Below, one piece after another: positions 50,724-61,300 of a stretch of 64,000 bases of DNA. A program made the position numbers and the translations under genes. The notes beneath the pieces are model-generated. The model saw nothing but the letters and a program-made list of their open reading frames with translations. It did not search any database and was not told the origin of the DNA. Origin of the DNA: Lagopus muta. Its lineage: Eukaryota > Chordata > Aves > Galliformes > Phasianidae. Position 1 is the stretch's first letter. Every line of letters begins with the position of its first letter. The DNA is taken from contig NC_064434.1 in assembly GCF_023343835.1 (NCBI RefSeq), positions 11,389,505-11,453,504 on the forward strand. The letters run 5' to 3'.

Positions 50724-50781
<58 letters not shown>
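50724..50781. repeat. (AT)29 dinucleotide microsatellite
   Basis: An uninterrupted alternating AT run of about 58 bp is followed by TTATTATTTTTT. It is self-complementary, likely to be length-polymorphic and prone to cruciform or slippage. It ends about 75 bp upstream of a candidate exon. Confidence 0.95.
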
Positions 50782-50785
<4 letters not shown>

Positions 50786-50856
50786 ATTTTTTTTTCTGAG
50801 GAGTGAGGGAAAAGCAGAGTTTTTTCATGTTTAATCTTGAATTTTTTTCATGACAG

Positions 50857-50925
50857 ACAGGCATTGAATGTTTTGCATCAACACTTTGGATTTTCGAATG
50901 TGACTTGGAACTACTTTATTTCCAG
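50857..50925 (+). other. candidate internal coding exon, 23 codons, phase 0-0
   Basis: Upstream is a fair 3' splice site: a pyrimidine stretch in AATTTTTTTCATGACAG, with TTTAATC and CTTGAAT as possible branch points. Downstream is a strong 5' splice site, TTCCAG|GTAAGA. The 69 bp between are open in frame 0, starting TGIECFAST and ending LELLYFQ, and this frame joins in phase with the proposed first exon ending at 32816. A shift to the second AG (exon start 50861) would break that frame. I recognise no family, and a 69-bp window can be open by chance, so this is a hypothesis only. Confidence 0.2.
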
Positions 50926-51310
50926 GTAAGATATAGTAAGTGTTTGTGTGAAGTATCTCCTTTCTTTTACGCTGGTTGTAAGAAAGCTAAGGAATGCAAT
51001 AAGCTAAACTTTAGTGTGTATGAAGTGTTTGTCTTTGTAGAATAAGTCCACTTTTGCTTGAGATTGAATAAGAGATCATTTCTGATGAATTTTTATTTTC
51101 CTGCAACCAACTCTTCGTGGTCTGATCATATATAGGATTTAATGTTATGATTAAGTAAGTGCATGCTTGGTAAGCTGATTGCCATTAAACATGGTGGCTC
51201 AGTTCTGTCTGCCCCTCCTGTTGTATCATCCCTGTTGCCATCTGTGATGTTTGGCATTAAGGAATTTGCTGATGAAAATCTGTGTGATTTTCAATGACTT
51301 CTAGGATTCA
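50926..51310 (+). other. intron-like unique sequence
   Basis: T-rich unique sequence follows the candidate exon and runs up to a CR1. Nothing else is seen. Confidence 0.5.
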
Positions 51311-51801
51311 CTGAATCACAGAATTTGTAGGGGTTAGAAGAGACTTCCAGATATCATGTCCAACCTCCTTGCTAAAGCAGGTTTCCTACAGCAGGTTGCA
51401 CAGATAGGTGTCCAAACAGATCTTGAATGTCTTCAGAGGAGACTCCACAGCCTCTCTGGGCAGCCATCCACTTTCAGTGCTCTATCACTCTGACAGTAAA
51501 GAAGTTCTTCCTTACGCTAGTATGGAACTTCCTGCGTTCCACTTTGTGCATTTTGCCCTTTGTTATGTTATTACATGCCACTGAAAAGATTCTGCCCTAA
51601 TCAACTTGACTCCTGCACTTCAGGTACTTATGAACAGTTATGAGATCCTCTCTCAAGCCTTCTCTATTCCAGACTGAACAGTCCCAGGTCTCTCAGCCTT
51701 TCCTCACACGGGAGGTGCTACAGGCCCTTAGTCATCCTTGTTGCCTTCCACTGGACTCTTTCTAGAAGATTTCTGTATTTTTGAACTGAGGAGCCCAGAT
51801 T
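51311..51801 (-). mobile_element. CR1 LINE fragment
   Basis: The left edge CTGAATCACAGAATTTGTAG is the antisense CR1 3' end. It shares GCTAAAGCAGGTTTCCTACA, CTGACAGTAAAG and TATGGAACTTCCT with the copy at 1594 and extends further, through CAGGTCTCTCAGCCTTTCCT to a diverged block ending near 51801. It lies antisense to the proposed host transcript. Many stops show that it is inactive. Confidence 0.92.
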
Positions 51802-54307
51802 AGTTTTCTCACAGCTTAGATTGTGAATCATCTCACAGTAGAATCAAACAAATGCTGCTTTGACACAGGGAAATCAGTGCTAGTACTTGTGACATCAAAC
51901 TGTTTTATTGCCTTTAATGTATCCTTCTTGCCTGCTCTCTGCTCAGAGAAGTTTAATGCATGAGAAATAAGATGAAGAAGTTGTGAACAGCTGCAGTCTT
52001 AAGTAACTTGGGAGGAAGTAGACGATGGTAGAGTAGAACTAAAAGGTTTTAATAGGTAGATGTAGTCATAAGTTATCACAGAAGATTTTCTTCTTCGTAG
52101 TCAAATATTGCAAGTCATGTCAGTTTAGCTTGTGAAGATCAGAATAGAAAGCTAAATGTAATGCTTCATGTACGGCCAAGTCAGTGTCAGTCATGGTTCC
52201 TGCGCTCAAAGGCTACACGTTGCTGGAATCAGTTCTGTCAATTCTGACCCAACACTCAGCTGTTTGCCAGCCTGTTCTACGTTGTTGGGAAATATGAAGC
52301 AAACATAATTTGTGCTGGACTGCTGCAGTATGTAACACTTAAAAACTTAAACTAATATCTTAAGTTATTAAAGAAAGTAAGGTCTCAAGTAGTATTACTA
52401 TTCATCCAGTGGTTTTGGAGAAAAGGAAATTTTACTGCCATTAATTCAGAAAGGGCTGCTGTGGGCAGATAACCACAAAGACTTCAATTTGTGGTAGGTA
52501 AAAGCAAGCCCAACCTGGCAGCAGTCTGACTGACTTTTTATCAAAGCGGGTTTGCAGTATCCAAATGACCCCAGGGAATCAGTGGCAGTCTATCAAATTA
52601 AAGGTATTTGCTAATTATGTGGGTGTTTGTTCAAAAGCAACAAAGCCACCTGCAGAGGAGCTTGGAAGGTTTAAGACTCATTAATTTAAGGATCACAAAG
52701 GTTTCTGTTGAAAGTGGAAGCAACATATTTGCAAAACAGTATTCCAGTTTCATTTCACTGGGTGGTTAAACAAATCCAGGTCTATGGATGTGAGATTGAA
52801 TGGAGTAAGCCTATCATCATTGATAACTTTTGCACTGCAGGAAATTATTCTTATCTACCTTGCAAGTTAATTATATGGTTCTTGAAAGGAATTTAGACTA
52901 AATCAATGAAGTTGCTGCATTTTATTTTCACACTTTATTGTCTTCCTTAAACGGCCTTCCAGCCTTCTGTCTTGATACAGTCATGTAGAATTCAAAATAG
53001 GAATTATGCATAAGTCCTACCTCTTAAATGTTATGAAGATAGTATTTCAGATACATTTTAGGGCCCATTCAGCTTCCTAAGTGAAGGAAGATCTTGCTGT
53101 GTTAGTAAGGACAGAGTCTCAAAAATGACTGCTCTACATTGGCTTATCCATTCAACTGGAGAGGGACTGAGATAAGCTGAAGTATAGGGCAAGGAGATCT
53201 TAAAGACAGGAGAAGTAAAATGGAATGGAAGAATAAAGGGAAAAATTGTAGGAATGCCAGAGAATACTGTAAAATAAAAGGAAATAATGAGAAACAAGGA
53301 AGGTGAAATGAGGAAATAATGATTTACTCGATTTAGTTCAGTTCAAAGAAAGTTATTAGTTCTTACAGTGTAGTTCATAATTCTTTTAGTAGGAACTACT
53401 ACTGGTTGAATTATTTTTTTTGGTAATCTTTTTAAGCTGACAATTTTATGAAGTTTTAATTTTTTGTTATTATAAACCTTTTACAGATGTGGAGACAATT
53501 TCTTTTTTCAAAATTAACCCATTAAATATTCCTTTAATGATCTGAAAGATTGACTATCAGGAAAGATAAAGACAAAATGCAAGCTGTAGAAGCATCTGAA
53601 CACATTTCCTCAAAATAAATTTCTAAGAATGAAATATTAATATAACAACAACAAGCCCTAAAGCATTTCTAAATATTACAGCAGTTCTTTGTGGTCATAG
53701 CTGCAAGCTGTTTGAGCTGTGTTGAAAGTCTTGCATGATAACATTTTCCACTTCTCCTAGTGTAGAGTCTTGTAGGTTTTTTATTATGAGCTGCATCTCT
53801 TACAACTGTTTCAAAATGTATGGCATGAAATTGTTCTAATTTCCCATAATTTGAATTTCCTTGTAAGATTTTGTTAATCTGTTCTCAGAAATGTTTTTGT
53901 GTGTATATATTCATGTGTATCTATTAACATTTTTGAAATGACCTTGGGGGTCAAGAGAAACATGGAATGGGAAGAGAATAAACTAGATTTCAATTTCCTG
54001 TTTTCCAAGAGCACACAGGAAAGTTTCTTAATTAAATAGTAACATAATAAATGTAAGTTGATGATATTTTTCAGGTCTTTGGAAGGTAGGAAAATTCCTA
54101 ATAACCAGTTGACCAAAATTACATATGATTATTTTCTACCAAAACTGTTGTGAGTTTTTAAGATGAAAATAGTGCAGGGAGAACACCTTCATAAATTTGA
54201 TCTAATTCAGGCAATTGATATAGATGCCTGTAGTGCATTTTGAAGCCGTGTAGAGTCAGAATTGATTCATAGGTGCCAAAATAATCATCTAAACTGAATC
54301 TCTGGCA

Positions 54308-54361
54308 TGAATTATTACTTCACAAGAACTATGAATGAATTATTACTTCACAGGAATTATG
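54308..54361. repeat. tandem duplication, 28-bp period
   Basis: TGAATTATTACTTCACAAGA and TGAATTATTACTTCACAGGA begin two successive 28-bp units that differ at only a few positions. Confidence 0.9.
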
Positions 54362-55372
54362 TTTTTAGTACCTCAACTATGGTAACTTTTTTGCTGACTT
54401 TTCAGGTACCATGATAGAAGGAGAACCTGAGTAGTAGGAGTCTAGAATATCTTTTAGACATGTTCTAGAAAATTTAGAAACAAGATGATAAAGTTTCACG
54501 TCTGTTAGTGTGAAGTCTTTGACTATTTGTTATTATGCTTGTAGGATGTCTTGTTTTGTAATGCATCAGGTGAACTATGTAAGAAATAGTTTTCAGCTCA
54601 GATTAATTAATTATTGAATATTTACAAATATAACGCATGAATGTGTTTCATGGAAACATGAAGAAGTGTACTGTAGAAAATACAGTTCTTTGTCTTGTGT
54701 ATTTTGCCAGCTATGTTTTACAGAGAGATGAGTGCATCCATCACTTTCTCAGTTTGAAGCAGCTTTAGGATGGATTTTTATCTGCAGTAACAGAGTGTGA
54801 TTCAGTAAGAATCCGAAATTGAAATGGCTTCCTTGAATTCTGTATTCATACAGGAAAACAGTGTCCTAGCAGTTGTTAATGATGAGGTGATTAACTTCTT
54901 GAAGTTTTTGAAAAGAAGAGTATAATTTTTCAAACAGAACAAAGGCTGCACTTTCTATTGACTTTTCCAGAAACAAAGATTCCAATTTTTCACCAATAGC
55001 AAAAAGGTCATAATTCATTTAATAGAAACTGTTCAAGGGATTTTTCTGATATATTTTTTTAAAAATTGCAAACATCTTTTTCTGCATTGTTCACCTTCAT
55101 TAACACAAGTTGCTGACTTCCTTCCTCAGCTACAGTTCTTCCTACACTCAGAGGTCAGAAAAGAGCAAGATCAACAAGCCACACATCTGGCTCTCTCTCT
55201 ATCCAACTGGAACAAAGAAACAATTTTTTTAAATGACTTTTTGAGTTAATTGTAAACAATTTGGTTTTGGAGTCTCTGACTTGCAGCAAATGTTTGTTGT
55301 AGGCGGATGTAGGGAAAAAGGACTATGTCCTAATGCAATTCCTTTGTGACCAGTGGGGAAAAAAAATCACTT

Positions 55373-55393
55373 AAAAAAAAAAAAAAAAAAAAA
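55373..55393. repeat. poly-A tract (21 bp)
   Basis: An uninterrupted A run follows CACTT, with a shorter A7 run just upstream. Confidence 0.93.
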
Positions 55394-55545
55394 TCTAGCA
55401 TTGAAGTATGCTCAGAATTTTGAGTGCATGTATAGGACATTTCTCAAGCTTAAAAGTCATGCCTTGAAGTTACAAAGAGAGATGAAAGCAGTTGCTTATT
55501 TCAATTTCCTTTACTCTTTTGTACAGTAGTACTGATTTTTTTTCA

Positions 55546-56250
55546 CACAGAATCACAGAATCACCCGGGTTGGAAGGGACCCCAAGGATCATGTAGTTAC
55601 AACCCCCCTGCCTAGCAGGGCCACCAAACATACACATTCAGATCAGGTTGCCCAGGACCCCGTCCAACCTGGCCTTAAACACGTCCAAGGACGGGGCATC
55701 CACAACCTCCCTGGGCAGCCCATTCCAGGGCCTAACCACTCTCCTAGTAAAGAACTTCCCCCTGACATCTAACCTAAATCTTCCCTCCTTCAACTTAAAA
55801 CCATTTCCCCTCGTCCTGCTGTTGTCAGCCCTTTTGAAGAGTTTACTCCCCTCCTGGGTGTAGGTTCCCTTCAGGTATTGATAGGCTGCAATGAGGTCAC
55901 CCCGCAGCCTTCTCTTCTCCAGGCTGAACAAGCCCAACTCCCTCAGCCTGTCCTGATAGGGGAGGTGGCTCCAGCCCCCTGATCATCTTAGTCGCCCTCC
56001 TCTGGACCCTTTCCAAAATCTCAATGTCTTTCTTGTACTGAGGGCTCCACACCTGGACACAGTACTCCAGATGGGGCCTCACAAGAGCCGAGTAGAGGGG
56101 GACGATCACCTCCCTGTCCCTGCTGGCCACCCCTCTCCTGATGGAGCCCAGGATCCCATTTGCCTTTCGAGCTGCCAGAGCGCACTGCTGGCTCATATTC
56201 AGTCTCTCGTCCATCAGGACCCCCAGGTCCTTCTCTGCCGAGCTGCTCTC
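55546..56250 (-). mobile_element. CR1 LINE fragment, youngest-looking copy, with ORF2 C-terminus
   Basis: The left edge CACAGAATCACAGAATCACC is the CR1 3' terminus in antisense. The copy then runs about 700 bp with few disruptions and is 5'-truncated at about 56250. On the minus strand, the frame 56214-55897 carries the end of the CR1 reverse transcriptase (motifs such as [37 protein letters not shown]). The frame 55937-55638 continues as ORF2 C-terminus ([39 protein letters not shown]), ending in a stop near 55638. A one-base frame change near 55962 separates the two. It is antisense to the proposed host transcript. Confidence 0.95.
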
Positions 56251-57789
56251 TTTTCATTTTATTTTCAGCAGTTGCATGTGCATGTACAAACTGACAGTGA
56301 TAAAAGAATGGGGGCAAACAATAGAACAAACCTATTTTAAATTGAGAGTTCTGATCAAATGCTTTTTTCTTGTATTTATATTTCTAAATGCTTTTACTCT
56401 AATAAACTTCTGTTAAAAAAAACTATACTTACTCTAATTTATCATTAAGTAACATCTTGAAACCCAACCCTTAAATAATTACTAAAACATAACCATTGGA
56501 AAGTAAGAATGGTGTTTATTATTTTTCACATACCTTTTAGCATCAGTTAACATCAACTTATCTGGTCTATAAGATTTACTTTTCTTTTAATAAACGTTTT
56601 ATCTAAAAGTGAAGTAAACACCAGATGTGTCTCCTGATGTTTTTAGGTTTTACAATTGTAAATATTAAATTACTGGTGTATATCAGTTCTGAAATCCCAG
56701 CTACTTCTTAAATACTTTATTATACCTTTATGAATCTAATTTGTGCTTGTATTACTCCAATATTTTTGTTCATTTAATATGCCTTTCTTATATGATAGCC
56801 TTATTTCTAACCTGATCATTCTGCTAGATATTTGCAAATGTCTAGGCGCAAAGAATAAATGGTTAATGCTGATTCACTAATAGACTGGACTGTTTGGAAT
56901 TATCCCTAAATTTCTGACAAACATAACTAAAATCCTCCAAAGAAAATGTTTTCTATCAATTTGTTTCTAGGAGGAAAAATGAGCTTTATTATGGTTATTT
57001 TTTTGTCAAATTTACGTGTTTGAGTTGATAATGCCACTTAGTGGATAATGACCTTAACTACAGTCTGCAGAAACAAACCGAGTGTGAAACAAAGTGAAAG
57101 ATATCTTTCTTTGTGTTGTAGTCTTTTTCCTGGCTAGAATCTGCCGACTGTTGCATGTTTTCAAAGAACCTTCCGTTCTCCCCATTTTTTGAAGTCCATG
57201 CTAATCAATTCAGGTTCTTAATGAAACGTGTTAAAAAGTGAGAGTCATTTATTACATAATACTAAAGCTAGAAGAAAAAATCTTTTTATTTGTCATTTCA
57301 TTTAAAATATTAAATACTCTTGGTCCTCTTGTATTCATCCTTTAGTGACTGAAAATGGTTGTAGGCTGATTATATTGGTGTTTTGAGGAATTTTTCGTTT
57401 TTAGCATTTGTGGTTGGAGGATTGGATGGCTGGACAAGCCATGGCCTTGAAGAAGCATTTTTTATGTAACGTCTCATGTTTTTCTGAAGTTTTTAATTGC
57501 ACTGCTTTCATTAGTCAGTAAGTTGAATTAAGTACAGTAATGTACAGTAATTAAGTACAGTAAAATACTGATCGAATCAAAGGAGAAAGAAGAAAACAAC
57601 ATTAAATTTCCTGTCATGTTCCACTGCTTTATTATAGATTGACTTAAATTTTCACTGACTTAAATAACAACATTTGTGTATCATGAAATTGGGAATAATT
57701 GAGGGTTTTTCTGCCTCACCCCATCCTCCAAAGAGCTCACAGTAAGGAGGTAGCACAAACCTCAGTTTTATGTCTCTGAGATGAATGCA
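56251..57789 (+). other. intron-like gene-free region
   Basis: No gene is supported. At 57407 a splice-acceptor-like GTTTTTAG precedes a short open stretch that superficially resembles a kelch glycine pair, but it has no good donor (see rejected items). A short tandem repeat at 57526-57564 is listed separately. Confidence 0.5.
57526..57564. repeat. short AAGTACAGTAATT tandem/interspersed repeat
   Basis: AATTAAGTACAGTAA, TGTACAGTAA and TTAAGTACAGTAA follow one another. It looks like slippage-derived repetition of a TACAGTAA unit. Confidence 0.8.
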
Positions 57790-58350
57790 ATCACAGCCTT
57801 TCTCCTGTGGCCGGAGCAGAAAGAGCATAGCCAGCAGATGAAGGGAGGCGGCCCTCCCTATCTCCTCTGTCCTGGTGAGGCCACCTCTGGAGTACTGTGT
57901 CCAGTTCTGGGCTCCTCAGTTCAAGAAAGACAGGGAACTTCTAGAGAGAGTCCACAGAGGTGATAAAGGGCCTGAAGTATCTCCCAAATGAGGAAAGGCT
58001 GGGAGTCCTGACCGGGGATCTTATCAGTGCTTATTTGAATATCAAAGGGCGATTGGCAAGTGGATGGGGCCAGCTCTTCTCAGCAGTGCGCAGTGACACA
58101 AGAGACAGTGTTCACAAACTGAACGTAGAAAGTCCTGTAAGAACATGAGAAAAAACTTTGCTGTGAGGATGACGAAGGCTCTGGAACAAGTGAACCAGAG
58201 AGGCTGTGGGTGCTTTTCCTCTGCGGAAATTTGGAACTTGCCTAGGCATTTTCCTGTGAGACTTGCTGTAGGGTACCTTCTTTAGCAGGGGGTTGGACTT
58301 GATCATCTTCAGAGGTCCCTTCCAACCCCTACGATTCAGTGGTTCTACAA
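57790..58350 (+). mobile_element. CR1 LINE fragment with ORF2 remnant, sense to the proposed host gene
   Basis: Sense-strand landmarks are present: GAGGCCACCTCTGGAGTACT, GTGTCCAGTTCTGGGCTCC, GATAAAGGGCCTGAAGTATC, CAGGGGGTTGGACTTGATCA and GGTCCCTTCCAACCCC, ending near 58350. Short frames at 57781-57963 and 57960-58148 keep pieces of the reverse transcriptase C-terminus (for example [13 protein letters not shown]) but are out of phase with each other. Of the three CR1 copies downstream of the CpG island, this is the only one in the + orientation. Confidence 0.92.
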
Positions 58351-61300
58351 TTTCTTTGTATCACTTCTGTTTAGGTGTGAATGGAAAGTTAATTACAATT
58401 GAAAATTAAGCGAGGTTCTTGGGTCCTTACTGAGTAAAACTTATAAAATTTTGCTCTAAACCTAATTATGGTGTTTTTTTCCATAGTTCTAAAAGGCACA
58501 AATTGCCTATCAAACATCACAACTCAAAAAAGGCAGTTAAAAAAAAAAAAAAAGTTGGATAGAACTAACTTCCTACATTTTGATTACAGATAATTGGCTT
58601 TTTAAAGCTAGTGTCTCTCATCCTGTGCATCTAATTTTGAGTCAGAAACTACAAAAGGAAAACCAGATTTCTTCTTTTTCAACTTATAGTCTGCCTCTAA
58701 GCTTCAAAACAAGCAGTACTAATAGAAACTTGAATAATTGTAGACAGACTTTCTGTTCATATGTAGAGTACACAGGTACTGTCAAAGACTCGATGTAGCA
58801 TGTTACATGCAAGTTGAGATGTCTCATTCATAGCTCTCACTGCATTGAATGCTTCAGGAAAAATGGTGGTTTTCATACTTTTAAATGTAAATTTACAGTT
58901 GGTTTTAAACTATGTTACGAGTTAAAGAAATAGGGAATGGGAAACCAATGTAATGGGTTTTGATCTTGATATTCATTCTGCAATTTGATTAGTTTGGCTT
59001 TAGTTAGAAAATGAAGTAAAGGTAGAGGCTAAGTTCATCCACTGTTACTGTAGTTCTGGTCCCTATAAAAATTCAGTTCTGTGTGTGCATCTTCTGAAGA
59101 AGTAAGCTAGCACTGGTAGTTCAGTGCAAATATAAATTAGTAATTACATCTAGACAAGCAGTGGCATCTTAAGCATGAAGATCATAAGCATTTCAGATAA
59201 AATGTGACTAGTTTTTATTTAGAGCGTATGTTTTCATGCGCTTTGTGTAAAACTTCTTCTTTCATAGTGCAGTGCTGTACAGTGTTGTGTAGATTAAAAA
59301 CACTCAGGTGTGTCTCCGGTTGAGATTTCCATTCAGACAGTAGAGGGCACCACATCACCAACAAAAGCTTCCTGGGTTTGTGTTATCTTTATTCGAGTGA
59401 AGCCATGTTGAATGAGCAAACGTCTGTAGTCTGGTCTGTGAGTTTTAAATGTCTCCTTCACAGGAAATCCACTGAGTAGCATTGTAGGGTTGTCAAAACA
59501 ACTGTACAATGTTCACTTTTGTCCATATGTCTAACTTTGCTCACATCACTGAACAATGCTGTTTTCTTTGTATAATATGCCTCTATAGGCATGTGCATCT
59601 TGTAATGTGAAGGGAATAAGCTGTTGTAAATGAGTTTGTGATTAATCATCATGAAAATTTGTCAGCTAAGTAAAAATAGATTTTATAGGGAAGTAGAATG
59701 AAGTCACTGTGCATCGATTTTTATTGTCTTAACAAAAAGATATCCCACAAATCTCATTGCTAAATTAAGAGTAGCTTCTTGTAGTTATTTAAATTAATTA
59801 TGGTGAAGCCTCTCAGGGTCAGTCAGTATGTTGTTTCAATTTTCATTTCCACTATCTAATGGAATTTTTAATTAAAAGGATGGAGTTTTAATTCAGTGCC
59901 ATTCACAGTACTCTTCCCTTATTTGTCATTGTATGGAATTTGCAGATTTGTTAAAATACAAAAAAAAAGTTGCAGCACAAAAATGTTTTTGGCATTCTTT
60001 GCATATAAAAGTAGGAAATGGATTTCCTAGAGGATGTGCTCCTTAAAGTATTAGGCACGATACAAGTGCTTAATAATACAAGATTTATATTTCCATAATT
60101 AAGAGGGCTAATATACTTGCCTAGTAACTGAATATAATTTTTAAGGCAGGATATTTTGTGGAAATGCCATGGTCTTGAGATTTCCCTGTAAGTTTTAATG
60201 AATTGGGAGTCTAATGGGGAAGAATGAAAGTTAATAAAATAATATCAGAAGGAATAAAAAAAAAATGGCACGAAGCTAATTAAGCTAAAGGGAAGAGTTG
60301 CTGGAATTCATGCATTTCTATAGCTTCTGCCTAATTACAGATTACACTGTGGCTTTGGAGAAGACACATTCTGCAATATATTCAATATAATCCCCATTCC
60401 CTAACCCTGACTATAAAATCAATCCTTGAAAAATGTCAAATTTAGTACTTTTCTAATCTGCTTTATGTTTAATTTATTGTCCAGTATAACGATGAAGTAA
60501 TTTTTCTCAGTCTCTCTGATTACCAGACCAACTGCATGTGTAGGTTTTTATTTCAGACACTTGCACTGGATTTTCTATGAGCATTCTATGAGCATGTGAA
60601 ATACTCTGGCATAGTTAGAAGGCTGAAAAATTGGAAGACATTAAAAGGTAGAAAGAGCAACAATAATAGCTTTTTTTCTGTGTTTCTAGTTTTTCATATG
60701 TGTTCACATTTTGGTAATAATTTTTGTGAGAGAAGACAAGAAGAAAATTCTGAGAAGAGTGGCTGTGACTTCTCTTAGAGTATTTGTGAAACAAGTTCAA
60801 TTCCTCCTGAAAAAAGATGAAATGGTTTCGTTTTGAAGGATGTAACTCTTAACACTAGCTAAACCTGTTCTGCTTCTATTAAAGGCATCTCATTTCCATG
60901 CATCAATTTGGTAACCATTCCTGCTTTGCTTACCTGATATCATCAACTGATGGAGTATGGGGAGATTGATCCCCTTTCTGGTGTTTTAAGCATCTGTGGA
61001 AGTGATTCATTGGATTACAGTTACTGTACTTTGCACATTCAGTACAACACTACTGAAAATTACAACAGTATTTTTTTCATTTCAAACATAATTTTTATTC
61101 TAATTATTTCATTGGTTTCCATTCTTTTTATTGGTCTATGAGTCAGAATCTAGATATTTTGGTTTTCTGGTTTTCATTCTTTCATGAAGGCTTTTTGACA
61201 TGATACACTTTGAAAATACATAGGTGTTCTCTTCAAAGTGTATTCAGATGTGAGGGTTGGCATGTTGAAAAATTCCATTAAAAAGCAGCAAGTTCATCTG

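Larger units (their letters stand above)
51802..55545 (+). other. intron-like gene-free region
   Basis: No gene is supported. A 28-bp-period tandem repeat at 54308-54361 and a poly-A tract at 55373 are listed separately. Short open frames here are unremarkable. Confidence 0.5.

Noticed and set aside
57405..57470. Acceptor-like GTTTTTAG followed by a VVGGLDGW-like stretch resembling a kelch repeat
   Set aside because: The open stretch is only about 20 codons, ends in TAA, has no good donor, and no second kelch unit is nearby. The glycine pair alone is weak evidence.
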